Shown: positions 20,893 to 30,887 of the stretch, in pieces | Layout: every line of letters begins with the position of its first letter | How positions within the stretch are numbered: position 1 is the stretch's first letter | DNA from: an uncultured Halieaceae bacterium | Lineage (GTDB): Bacteria; Pseudomonadota; Gammaproteobacteria; Pseudomonadales; Halieaceae | NCBI GenBank assembly: GCA_913057135.1 | Contig: CAJXNM010000007.1 | Location: 16,202-80,201, forward strand | DNA length: 64,000 nucleotides | Direction: 5' to 3' | Made by a program: the position numbers and the translations under genes | The notes under the pieces: model-generated | Seen by the model: only the letters and a program-made list of their open reading frames with translations | Database searches by the model: none | Told to the model about the DNA's origin: nothing

Positions 20893-22524
20893 TTAAACGG
20901 ATTTACGGGCGGTGTTAATCACATTCACGCCGTTAAACCGGGTGGTCGGGCAACCATGGGACACTGCGCTGGCTTGCGAGGGCTGGCCCTTGCCATCGAA
21001 GAACGATCCCCCAAGGCGATAATCCGATACGCCTGCCATGGCGGTACACGCGTTCCAGAACTCTTGGGTGTTCGACTGATAGGCCACATCTTCGATCTGC
21101 TCGGTGATCTTGCCGTTTTTGATTTCGTAGAACAGCTGCCCGCCAAATTGGAAGTTGTAACGCTGCTGATCGATAGAGAATGAGCCGCGACCCACGATGT
21201 AAATGCCATCTTCCACATCTTTGATGATGTCATCGGCGCTGAGATCTTCTTTATTGGGCCGCAAGGACACGTTGGGCATGCGCTGGAACTGAACATCGGA
21301 CCAGCTCTGGGCGTAGCAGCAGCCGTGGGACTCGTCCTGGTCAATCATATGAACCTGATCGCGGATGGCCTGATAATTCACCAAAATACCGTCTTTGACC
21401 AAATCCCACTCTTTGGTTTTCACCCCTTCATCGTCGTACTCGACGTAACCCAAGGAATGTTTCTGGGTCTTATCGGCCACCAAATTGACAATATCGGAGC
21501 CATACTGGAACTTGCCGCTACGCCACTTGTCGAGGGTAGCGAAACTGGTGCCGGCGAAGTTCGCCTCGTAACCCAGTACTCGATCGAGCTCCAATGGGTG
21601 GCCCACCGACTCGTGGATGGTCAGCATTAGGTGGTGGGGGTCAAGCACCAGATCGTACTTACCCGGCTCCACTGAGCGCGCTTTCAGTTTGGCCTGCAAT
21701 TGCTTACCCGCGTCGCGGGCGTCTTGCACCATGTCATAGGAGAAACGGTAACCCACATTAGCGCCCTGCACCTGAATCTGCTCTTTTGGATCACCGTCTA
21801 AGTATTCGTAGCCCATGCCCACGGGGTTACACAAACCACTGCGCTGTTTAAAGCCAGAGGCACCGACCGCCGTGGCAAAAAACGGTGTCCACAGCCGGTG
21901 GACGTCCTGATCGATGTAAGAGCCGTCGGTGGACGCAAAGAACTTTTGCTCATTGACTTGAAACAGCACCGACGTGATGAAGTTAGCACCGTTATCGAGG
22001 GCCGCCGCGTTAGCTTCCATTAACAAATCGACTTTGTCTTTGATGGGCACCTCGAAGGCATTTTGCTTGATCGGCGTGCGCCACTGGACATCACCCGCAC
22101 CTTTAACCGGCGCTAACTTGACCGGCTCGGTTTGGAACTTGGCATTGGCTTTGGCCACTGCGACCGCCTGTTGCGCGGTGCGGGCTATGGCTTCAGGTGT
22201 AAGGCTTGAGGTAGCCGCAAAGCCCCAGGTGCCGTTGGCAATGACCCGTATACCAATACCCACCGACTCGGTATTCACAATACCGTCGACCCGCAATTCC
22301 TGGGCGGTCACGAACTGATTGAGGTAGCGACCAATACGGGCATCGGCATAGGAAGCGCCAGCTTCGGTAGCGGCATTAAGGGCAATATTCGCTAGCTGCT
22401 TCTTTTGAGCGAAATCCATACCGGTTGCCACCAGCGCCTCGGCGGATACTCGGCTACCCGTAATAGGCAGTACCAAACCGGCAGCGCCTACCCCCGTCAG
22501 TTTCACAAAATCCCGTCTGTGCAT
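20893..22524 (-). CDS. TldD-like metalloprotease with Tat signal
   Basis: RRDFVKLTGVGAAGLVLP Tat motif; HESVGH (HExxxH) metal site in LTIHESVGHPLELDRVLGYEANFAGTSF. Confidence 0.9.
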   Translation of the reverse strand: MHRRDFVKLTGVGAAGLVLPITGSRVSAEALVATGMDFAQKKQLANIALNAATEAGASYADARIGRYLNQFVTAQELRVDGIVNTESVGIGIRVIANGTWGFAATSSLTPEAIARTAQQAVAVAKANAKFQTEPVKLAPVKGAGDVQWRTPIKQNAFEVPIKDKVDLLMEANAAALDNGANFITSVLFQVNEQKFFASTDGSYIDQDVHRLWTPFFATAVGASGFKQRSGLCNPVGMGYEYLDGDPKEQIQVQGANVGYRFSYDMVQDARDAGKQLQAKLKARSVEPGKYDLVLDPHHLMLTIHESVGHPLELDRVLGYEANFAGTSFATLDKWRSGKFQYGSDIVNLVADKTQKHSLGYVEYDDEGVKTKEWDLVKDGILVNYQAIRDQVHMIDQDESHGCCYAQSWSDVQFQRMPNVSLRPNKEDLSADDIIKDVEDGIYIVGRGSFSIDQQRYNFQFGGQLFYEIKNGKITEQIEDVAYQSNTQEFWNACTAMAGVSDYRLGGSFFDGKGQPSQASAVSHGCPTTRFNGVNVINTARKSV

Positions 22525-22860
22525 AGGTCTCCCTCAGAGAGTGATGAGCAGTTAGGTGCTGCCCTCGGAAAGGTGATTGGCAACTCTACTGCATGGATGT
22601 CGTTGTGCAAATGCTGATTAAACTGACGGTTAGTACGAACCAACCTTCCCATTGGTGCTGTATCGCGACAAAAACGTGTCCAGTCCCAAGCCCTTAACCG
22701 GTATAACCCAGTCGAGAAATGCGACTTACATCCCAATCGACGGCCCCACTGTGCGACGGAATCGACAAATTAGCTGATACAAACTATGCGCGGTGCACAA
22801 CCCCCCTAAACTGAACCTCAAAGACAGAAACGCCTTTGTAGAGTGGTAAGGAGGCCAGTG

Positions 22861-23079
22861 ATGTGTTGGGTTCGCAGTAAAATATTTCCCGGCGCCGATA
22901 AAACCGATTTGATGCAAGCGATGGATCATACGACCCGTGCGTTGCTCGAACGTAACCTGTCGCCCCAGGAACGACGCAACGTGGATCATGTGGTCGTGCA
23001 TCCGCGACAAAGCACCTATGAAATCCGCTTCAAGGACAAGCGGGTGCTCATGATCGATTCGGCGGCGCTAACACCCTAA
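22861..23079 (+). CDS. Small hypothetical protein (72 aa)
   Basis: ATG at 22861 preceded by near-perfect Shine-Dalgarno taaggagg; MCWVRSKIFPGADKTDLMQAMDHTTRALLERNLSPQERRNVDHVVVHPRQSTYEIRFKDKRVLMIDSAALTP. Confidence 0.65.
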   Translation: MCWVRSKIFPGADKTDLMQAMDHTTRALLERNLSPQERRNVDHVVVHPRQSTYEIRFKDKRVLMIDSAALTP

Positions 23080-23080
23080 A

Positions 23081-23138
23081 ACCTTGCACCTTAAGACCGT
23101 GCACCTTGAGACCGCCACTTTGAGACCGTGCACCTCGG
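23081..23138. repeat. Degenerate 14-15 bp tandem repeat (4 units)
   Basis: accttgcaccttaag / accgtgcaccttgag / accgccactttgag / accgtgcacctcgg. Confidence 0.85.
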
Positions 23139-23148
23139 GTCCGTCGCA

Positions 23149-25581
23149 TCACTGCCCGGTGACACCCTCACCGATGGTGCTGTCGAATAATTTAAGGATG
23201 CGACGGTATTGATCGAGCCAGCTCTCGGGATGCACATAGCCGTGGGGCTCGAGCGGGTACGACGCCAACTCCCAGTGCTCTTTTTCCAGCTCAATCAAGC
23301 GCTGAGCCAAGCGCACCGAATCCTTGTAAAACACATTGTCATCGAGCATGCCGTGACTGATGAGCAGGTGTCCCTGTAATCCCTCGGCAAATTCAATGGC
23401 TGAACTGCGGTGGTGTGCCTCAGGATCCACCTCTGGGGTATTTAAAATTGACCCCGTATAACCATGATTGTAATGGCGCCAATCGGTGACTGGGCGCAGT
23501 GCAGCACCCGCTTTAAAGCCTTCCGGTGCTTTGAACAGCGCCATAAAGGTCATGAAACCACCGTACGATCCCCCGTAAATACCGATTCTGTCGGGGTCGG
23601 CGTTGTGCTCGGTGACCAACCAATTGACACCGTCAATGTAGTCCTCCAGTTCGGGGGTTCCCATTTGTCGATAAATGGCGGTTCGTCAATCGCGGCCATA
23701 ACCTTCACTGGCACGGTAATCCATGTTGAGCACGTGGTAGCCCCGGGCGGTGAGCAGGTTGTGGAACATCTGCTCGCGAAAATAGTAGGGGAATTTGTGG
23801 TGGGTGTTCTGGGTATACCCTGCACCGTGAACAAACAAAACCGCCGGGCGCGGCCCACTAAAGCTCGGGTCTGCCGGATAAAACTTGGACCAAATCGGGC
23901 GATCGACCACGGATGATGGCACCGCCACAAATTGTGGCTGCTGCCAGGTCAAGGTGCGATACCGGTCCGTAAGGGTATCGGTTGTGGCGTAACGTTGCCC
24001 CGTAGCGATATCGAGTACCGTCGCCTGAGTGGGGCTATAGGAGGATGAGTAGCGCAGCAAGACCCGCTGGTGCCAGTGGTCTAGGGTGAACGACTCCACA
24101 CCCATGAGCTCGGTGAGGCGCTGCAAGCTACCGTCCTTGCCATCGATGCGATAGAGGTCCCACTCGCTTGGATGCGATTGATTACTTAGGGCAAAAACCC
24201 GCTGACCATCGTGGGTCCACACCGGTGAGCGCAGTTCGAATTCTCCTTTGGTGAGTTGCCGCTGCTTGCCTTCCGGTGACACGGTGTAGAGCTGGGCATA
24301 ACCGGTCTGCTCCGACAGGAACCAGGCATCAGCACTTTGGGGTACCCAACCCATCTCGTTAAAGTCCCAGTTAATCCACGCCAAATCCGTTAATCGGTGT
24401 AGCGTCTGGGTAGCTTGTGTCGGCGCATCGAGGCTAACAATCCAGCGATCCTTGTGGTCGATGGCCATGATTTGAACCAGTGCCCGAGCCTGCTGCGGGT
24501 GCCACTGGATATCGCTAATGACCACCGGACGCGGGTCATCCGCATCGTGTAATGGCAGATCTTGGGCCTGCTTGAGTACCGCTAGCGGATCGCTATCTCG
24601 GCCGGGCAACGCATCAAGGGCTATGGGGAACTGCTGACGGGTCTGCAAGTCCAGCAGCATCAACGACTGGGGCTGGGGCGCTTCGCGGCCAACTAAACGG
24701 CGCACATCTTCTATTTCCACATAACCCGAGTCGGTAACGAAGCGAGGCATCTTATCGGGCTGCCCACCACGCTCACCGGCGGGCGCCAGCACCAATAACA
24801 ACCAGCGCCCATCGGCGGATAAATGCCGAGCCAGGGCCTTGTGCTCGTCACCTAAATACCAAGGTGCCGGACCAGTTGTCGGCGCCACCTGTGCTCTGCG
24901 CTCACGCTGCTGCTGTTGCTGCTGTCGATTGTCCGCAGTCCGAGCCAAGGTACTGAATAGGCGACGTTGATCCTGCTCCAATCCCGGCTCAGGGGTTTTG
25001 TGGGGGTCTGGCTGGAATCGCAAATCGGTTAACGGATAGGCAGCACCGGCGGCCAAATCCTTGTACCACCACTGGTTTGCGCTGAGAAAAAAGACCCCGG
25101 CATCATCGGCAGCGAAGTGGGCATCCACCACCGGCTCGGTACCACTAAACAGCAGCTGCAGCGGCGTTTCGGGGACAGCGGCCGCTGCGGTCACGTTATC
25201 GGCCACAGGCTGCGAGCCAGCCACGCCGAGTTTGCGCAACAGTAACTGCCCGTCACGGATCGAGAGCAGCTGCGTACCCGATGCATCAAGCCGTTGCCAG
25301 GGCCCATCGACAGCGGGGTAGTCAGCATCGGCAACAAGACTTGTCACACCCTCGTTGGCCATAGAGTAAAGGTCGCGCACATCACTGCCCGCGCGTTTAA
25401 CCCGATACCAATATCCCTGGTCATTACCCTGCCACCAGGCCGACTCCACCGGTGCACCTATCCAGTCCGGGTGTTGCATGATGGTCTTAAGGTCAACACC
25501 CTCGGCGGCGGTCACTGACCACGTTAGCAACGCCCCAACAATCAGTCCAAAACCACGCAGAGAACTCACATGATGCTCCAA
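23149..25581 (-). pseudogene. S9 family prolyl oligopeptidase/dipeptidyl peptidase interrupted by one in-frame TGA at 23686-23688
   Basis: ORFs 23686..25581 and 23149..23664 are in the same frame: ...[37 protein letters not shown]...[14 protein letters not shown]; catalytic domain lies after the stop. Confidence 0.85.
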
Positions 25582-25656
25582 AACTGGGATATCACCCCAT
25601 AGTAACCACAGCGCGGCGTTATTGCATCGCCAGTAGCTACATGACCTCGCTGACGA

Positions 25657-25746
25657 CTGTCACATCGCTCAAGGCTGTCACATCGCTCAAGGCTGTCATA
25701 CCGCTCAAGGCTGTCATACCGCTCAAGGCTGTCATACCGCTAACGG
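25657..25746. repeat. 18-bp tandem repeat, 5 units
   Basis: ctgtcacatcgctcaagg x2, ctgtcataccgctcaagg x2, ctgtcataccgctaacgg. Confidence 0.97.
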
Positions 25747-27710
25747 CTATGCTGAACCTTTAATTCAACCGAGCCGGAATTGAATTGAGCCGGTGTCTGA
25801 TAAAGGGCCGCTACTGCCTGCTCAAGCTCGAGCAACAGTGGATCATTTTTCTCTAGGTAGTGGCGCACCCGCTTTAAAAACCGCAGTGGCGGCTCTGCGG
25901 GTCCACGAGCCATGCCTCTTTGCGCCAACTGCTCTGCAATAACAGCAAAACGCCGTTCGGTAGCCAGAGGCGAAGGGGCCCGCCGCACCCGGTGCATCCA
26001 CCATGTAAGCGGTAACAACACCAGCAGCGCACTGCCAAACAGCACCATTACAAACCAGCCGGGGCGAAGCTCACCGAACCAGCTTTGGAGCACGCGAATT
26101 TGGCGATCGCTATCGAAGCCCACCACAAAGGCTTGCCACCGCCAAGCCACCGCGTCGTAACGTAGACGCAGCCAGTTGATCAGGCCTATACCCTTAAACC
26201 GATACGCCGATAACGGCGACGAAGCCAGGAAACCCGGATCATCCGCAAGGGCGGCCTCAAGACCCAGGCTCACCCGTTCCGGCGCCACCGCCGCCGTCGG
26301 ATCGACCCGGCGCCAGCCCTCCCCTGCCAGCCAAACCTCTGCCCAGGCATGGGCGTCAAATTGACGCACGATGAGGGTGTTGTTAACCGGATTGTATTCG
26401 CCACCTAGGTAGCCACCCACCACCCGCGCGGGTATGCCCGCCATGCGCATCATCACAACGAAGGCATAGGCATAGTGCTCGCAAAAGCCACGGCGGGTAT
26501 CAAACACAAACCGATCGACAAAATCCTCATCGGCAATCGGTGGTGGCTCAAGGGTGTAATAAAAGGGCTCAGTGCGAAAGTAAGCTAATACCCGATCAAT
26601 AAACTGCCGGGGCGTGGTCGCGCCATTCGCCGCCACCCATGCTCGGGTTCGAGGGTTTAATCCAGGGGGTAACTGCTGCTCGTAATCACGGCGCCAAGGG
26701 CTCAGCGCTTGATCAACGCGAACCCCCAGCCAGGTTTCAACATCATAGGCAAACTGGCCTGTTATGGGTTCTTGCAGCAGCAGATGATTATCGGGGCTGG
26801 CGACCACACCGGGGCTATTGCTCTGGGCGTAGGGCAACCCATAGAGCCATCGCTGCTGGGAGGGCTCCATGATGACCCGATAGCGAATAGCCGCAGATAA
26901 GCGATCGGGGCTAAACACGGTCTGCTCATTCGGGGGTAACTGACGCATGTCAGTGCGCCGCCAGGCGCCCCCCTCAAAACGATTCAATACCATGCCGCGC
27001 CAGTAGCGTTCCGAGGGGCTCGGCACTTCATCGACAAACTGCGCCCTGAACGCCACATCTGCAGAGCGCGCAAGACGACTGACCGAGCCCGGCGACAACA
27101 CATCGCTCATACCGGTGCTGCCCTGCCCTATTCGAGACGGCAAACTCCAAAGGGGATCAATACGGGGAAACAACAGAAATAACGCCACCATCATCGGCAC
27201 CGCCAAAGCCAACATCCGAAGGGCGAGTAACGGCTGTCGATAACTGAGTCGAGTGCCTGGCGTTTGATTTAATAGGATGAGCGCTGTTACCAACAGCACC
27301 GAGCTGAGCATTATCCACAGCACCAAAGGCAGGCTTTGACTGAATAAAAACTGCGTGATGGCAAGGAACAGACCCAGACACACCAGTACGTAGCCATCGC
27401 GCAAACGTACGGCTTCCAACAGCTTCAGCCCAGTGGCAACCAGCAATACCGCCACCATCGGTTCCAGTCCAATCAGGGTACCGAAACGCAACCAAACCAA
27501 CAGCGCACCGCCCAGCCCGCATAGCAATCGAATAGCCACTGCAGGCATAGGCAACCGTGCACGCAGCATTTGTAATCGCCAAAGTGCCGCCAGCGCATAA
27601 ACCAACAAAATCCAAAGGGGCATGCGCGGCACATGGGGCAGCATCACCATCACGAGACTCGCCATTAGCCAGGTCATCGCTAATGGGGGCATGGCCTGTT
27701 GTGGCATCAC
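25740..27710 (-). CDS. Transglutaminase-like membrane protein (DUF3488/TgpA-like)
   Basis: Multiple N-terminal TMs, RRGFCEHYAYAFVVMMRMAGIPARVVGGYLGGEYNPVNNTLIVRQFDAHAWAEVWL transglutaminase core (C/H/D). Confidence 0.93.
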   Translation of the reverse strand: MMPQQAMPPLAMTWLMASLVMVMLPHVPRMPLWILLVYALAALWRLQMLRARLPMPAVAIRLLCGLGGALLVWLRFGTLIGLEPMVAVLLVATGLKLLEAVRLRDGYVLVCLGLFLAITQFLFSQSLPLVLWIMLSSVLLVTALILLNQTPGTRLSYRQPLLALRMLALAVPMMVALFLLFPRIDPLWSLPSRIGQGSTGMSDVLSPGSVSRLARSADVAFRAQFVDEVPSPSERYWRGMVLNRFEGGAWRRTDMRQLPPNEQTVFSPDRLSAAIRYRVIMEPSQQRWLYGLPYAQSNSPGVVASPDNHLLLQEPITGQFAYDVETWLGVRVDQALSPWRRDYEQQLPPGLNPRTRAWVAANGATTPRQFIDRVLAYFRTEPFYYTLEPPPIADEDFVDRFVFDTRRGFCEHYAYAFVVMMRMAGIPARVVGGYLGGEYNPVNNTLIVRQFDAHAWAEVWLAGEGWRRVDPTAAVAPERVSLGLEAALADDPGFLASSPLSAYRFKGIGLINWLRLRYDAVAWRWQAFVVGFDSDRQIRVLQSWFGELRPGWFVMVLFGSALLVLLPLTWWMHRVRRAPSPLATERRFAVIAEQLAQRGMARGPAEPPLRFLKRVRHYLEKNDPLLLELEQAVAALYQTPAQFNSGSVELKVQHSR

Positions 27711-28720
27711 AGGGCGCCTCTGGGGCGATCAGACACACCGTAAAGGGCCAGTGCTGTTAACACCGCCTCGAGATGCCGGGGACCTGTGCCCTGCTCAATC
27801 GTTACCGTGGGTAGGCGCAAGCCATAGACCTGCCCTTGAGCGTCGTAGTGCAGCGCCAGCCAGCACAGCCATGACAGGCGCTGCTCGGTGTCCCCTTGGG
27901 GAAAGTGCGCCCAATCTAACCAGTGATGGGTCGACTGAGGGCTGGCAAGCACACGGGTTTGCAGGGGTTGCTCTCGCGCCCAGCCGCGCCAGTCGACCCT
28001 GCGCAAACTGTCCCCCTCCCGGTAATCGCGAAACCCCAAAAAATCGTCATTACCCGATTGATTGGCATCCCCCGCTCCGCTACTGGAGGCATCGGTAATG
28101 ACGGCGGACGGCGGTGTTAGGGGCTTGGGCCAAACCAGCGCGCGCATGTCGAGTTGTGCATAGCTCCAGCAGCGCAAGAGTCCCAGTGGATAGACCGATG
28201 CAATCGTGAGGCGCGGTGGTACAAACCAGCCCCGGGACGTTACCGGCAAAAACAGATTGACCGTGACATCAGCCCCCGGGGGCACGTCGACGAAGGCCTC
28301 ACTCTCGGGCCATAGCAAACGTACACCGCAGTGACCGCGACGTTGGGTCCCGCGCAATTGAAGTCGAAATTCTGCTCGCTGGCCTGGAAAGGCAGAACGT
28401 GCGCTAACGGCGACGACCGTTAATCGCAACAGGTTACCGTGGGTGAAGTGCACCGCCACCACAAACAGCATGGCCAACCAGAAGGTCAGTCCATAGGCCA
28501 TATTATTTTGGTAATTGATGGCGGCTAATAGCATGACCAACAGCGCCAACATGAAAAAGAAGCCGGCGCGGGTTGGAAAAATAAATAATCGCCGCTGCTC
28601 TAGGGTGATGACCCGCGCCGGTGGCAAACGGCGCCGCAACCAGCGTTGGTATCGGCGCTGAAACGGTGCCGTCAGAGGGGCAAATAACAATGTACCAGCG
28701 GGGGTTTTAACGGCAGCCAT
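27707..28720 (-). CDS. DUF58 domain-containing protein
   Basis: DDFLGFRDYREGDSLRRVDWRGWAREQPLQTRV; N-terminal TM pair; overlaps TgpA-like gene by 4 bp. Confidence 0.92.
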   Translation of the reverse strand: MAAVKTPAGTLLFAPLTAPFQRRYQRWLRRRLPPARVITLEQRRLFIFPTRAGFFFMLALLVMLLAAINYQNNMAYGLTFWLAMLFVVAVHFTHGNLLRLTVVAVSARSAFPGQRAEFRLQLRGTQRRGHCGVRLLWPESEAFVDVPPGADVTVNLFLPVTSRGWFVPPRLTIASVYPLGLLRCWSYAQLDMRALVWPKPLTPPSAVITDASSSGAGDANQSGNDDFLGFRDYREGDSLRRVDWRGWAREQPLQTRVLASPQSTHHWLDWAHFPQGDTEQRLSWLCWLALHYDAQGQVYGLRLPTVTIEQGTGPRHLEAVLTALALYGVSDRPRGAL

Positions 28721-28724
28721 CGGC

Positions 28725-29696
28725 CTAGCTCGCGACGACGTCGACGCTGCGCTCTAGTAGCCCCACCAACGCCAAACCATCCCCCGCATAATCGCTGCTG
28801 GGTAGTACCCGATGGGCAACCACAGGGGCCAGTACCTGTTGCACATCTTCGGGTATCACATAGCTGCGACTCTCCATCACCGCCCATGTGCGCGCGGCGG
28901 CCATGAGAGCCAGGGCACCGCGGGGTGATAAACCGAGCGCGAATTCAGGGCGCTCGCGGGTGAAGGCAATAAGCCGCTGGACATAATTGAGCAAACTGTC
29001 CGATACCGTCGCGGCTGCGGCCTCTTGGCGTATCACCTGCAACTGCTCGGCCGTTAAGGTGGTTGCAAGCTGCGCCGCCGCTGCTACACCACCCGCCAAT
29101 AGTAACTGGCGCTCGGCGCTGGGATGGGGATAACCCAGAGACAAGCGCATAAGAAAGCGATCGAGCTGCGATTCCGGCAATGGGTAGGTGCCCGCCTGTG
29201 TCACAGGATTTTGGGTGGCAATGACAAAGAAGGGTTGCGCCAGCACCCGGGTTTCACCATCGATACTGACCTGGCCCTCTGCCATGGCCTCTAACAGGGC
29301 ACTTTGGGTGCGAGGCGTAGCTCGATTGATCTCATCCGCCAGCAGTACCTGATGAAAGATAGGGCCGGGGTGAAATTGAAACCGCCCACCCTCGCGATCG
29401 AACACCGACATACCCAAAATGTCCGCAGGCAGTAAATCGGCGGTGAATTGAACCCGGCCATAACTGAGACCCAAAACCCGAGCCAGAGCATGGGCCAGGG
29501 TCGTCTTGCCGACCCCAGGCATGTCCTCGAGCAGTAAATGCCCCCCTGCCAGCAGGCAACACAGGGCTTTACGGATGACCGGACCCTTGCCCAACAGGAC
29601 TGTACCAATGGCGTCAACGCTGGCATCGATAGGATGTTGCATAGGGGACAAACTCCCTGGATGGGGTGATAACGCCCTGCTAAGCCAGCGCGTCAA
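28725..29696 (-). CDS. MoxR family AAA ATPase
   Basis: [64 protein letters not shown]. Confidence 0.96.
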   Translation of the reverse strand: MTRWLSRALSPHPGSLSPMQHPIDASVDAIGTVLLGKGPVIRKALCCLLAGGHLLLEDMPGVGKTTLAHALARVLGLSYGRVQFTADLLPADILGMSVFDREGGRFQFHPGPIFHQVLLADEINRATPRTQSALLEAMAEGQVSIDGETRVLAQPFFVIATQNPVTQAGTYPLPESQLDRFLMRLSLGYPHPSAERQLLLAGGVAAAAQLATTLTAEQLQVIRQEAAAATVSDSLLNYVQRLIAFTRERPEFALGLSPRGALALMAAARTWAVMESRSYVIPEDVQQVLAPVVAHRVLPSSDYAGDGLALVGLLERSVDVVAS

Positions 29697-30879
29697 AGCC
29701 CCGCTGACAGTCGGCGATTAAGTCATCGATATGCTCAAGGCCTACGGCAATGCGAATGAGACCGTCGGCAATGCCCGCCTCTGCCCGTTGGGCGTCACTG
29801 AGTCTACCGTGGGTGGTGGTGGCAGGGTGAACAATGGTCGTTTTCGCATCCCCTAAATTAGCCGTCAGCGACATCAGCTCTGTCGCATCAATAAAGCGCC
29901 ACGCAGCCCCTTGGCCACCGATAACCTCGAAAGACAATACACCCCCGTAACCACACTGCTGACGACTGGCTAAGTCATGCCCCGGATGCTCGGGTAGGCC
30001 TGCGTAATGGACACGATCCACCGCTGCCTGTTGTTGCAACCACTGGGCCAGAGCCAGCGCGTTATCGCAGTGGGCGCGCATGCGCAGGGATAAGGTTTCT
30101 AGCCCCTTCATGGCTACCCAAGCATTGAACGGACTTAAGGATGGGCCACAGGTTCGAATAAAACTGTTCACCTGCGCCATGTCGTCACGAGTACCCACGA
30201 CAGCACCACCGAGCACGCGACCCTGTCCATCGAGGTACTTGGTGGCAGAGTGGATCACCACATGAGCACCCAATGCCAAGGGCTTCTGCAGTGCGGGCGT
30301 ACAAAAACAGTTATCAACCACCAAGCGCGCATTCGCGGCGCGGGCAATTTCACCCAGAGCTGCAATATCGGCAATTTCGCTTAAGGGGTTCGAGGGTGTC
30401 TCGCAATAGAGCAGTCGGGTGTTGGGTGTCACAGCGGCGGACCAACCCGCGAGATCTCGAAGACCTACGAAGCTGATGCTTATACCAAACTTATTCAGAT
30501 AGTTCTGAAACAGCCCCACGGTGCTGCCGAAAACATCTCGGGAGCAAATAACGTGGTCGCCACTTTGCAGGAACGTCATGCACACCGACAAAATAGCGGC
30601 CATGCCCGATGCGGTGCCGACGGCGGCGTCGGCGCCCTCGAGTGCTGCCAGGCGCTGCTCGAACGCCCTGACCGTCGGATTGGTGTAGCGGGAATACACG
30701 TTGGCCGATCGGCTACCGTCAAAGCGTGCCGCAGCGTCGGCGGCGGAATCAAAAATATAACTGGATGTCGTAAAGATGGGCTCGGAGTGTTCCCCCTCGG
30801 GGCCACGACGAATACCCGCGCGCACCGCAAGGGTGTCGGGGTGCGCCTGATCTAACCAATCACCGGCATCAGAGGTCAT
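29680..30879 (-). CDS. metZ: O-succinylhomoserine sulfhydrylase
   Basis: Cys/Met metabolism PLP enzyme (HSATKYLDGQGRVLGG); located next to purF as in Pseudomonas. Confidence 0.92.
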   Translation of the reverse strand: MTSDAGDWLDQAHPDTLAVRAGIRRGPEGEHSEPIFTTSSYIFDSAADAAARFDGSRSANVYSRYTNPTVRAFEQRLAALEGADAAVGTASGMAAILSVCMTFLQSGDHVICSRDVFGSTVGLFQNYLNKFGISISFVGLRDLAGWSAAVTPNTRLLYCETPSNPLSEIADIAALGEIARAANARLVVDNCFCTPALQKPLALGAHVVIHSATKYLDGQGRVLGGAVVGTRDDMAQVNSFIRTCGPSLSPFNAWVAMKGLETLSLRMRAHCDNALALAQWLQQQAAVDRVHYAGLPEHPGHDLASRQQCGYGGVLSFEVIGGQGAAWRFIDATELMSLTANLGDAKTTIVHPATTTHGRLSDAQRAEAGIADGLIRIAVGLEHIDDLIADCQRGFDALA

Positions 30880-30887
30880 GGCTGTCC

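Noticed and set aside
23686-23688. TGA in the S9 peptidase as a selenocysteine codon, since selD is in the same window
   Set aside because: The family position appears to be Trp rather than Cys, no obvious SECIS-like hairpin was seen after the TGA, no selA/selB/selC is in the window, and selD-mnmH together are explained by tRNA selenouridine synthesis.
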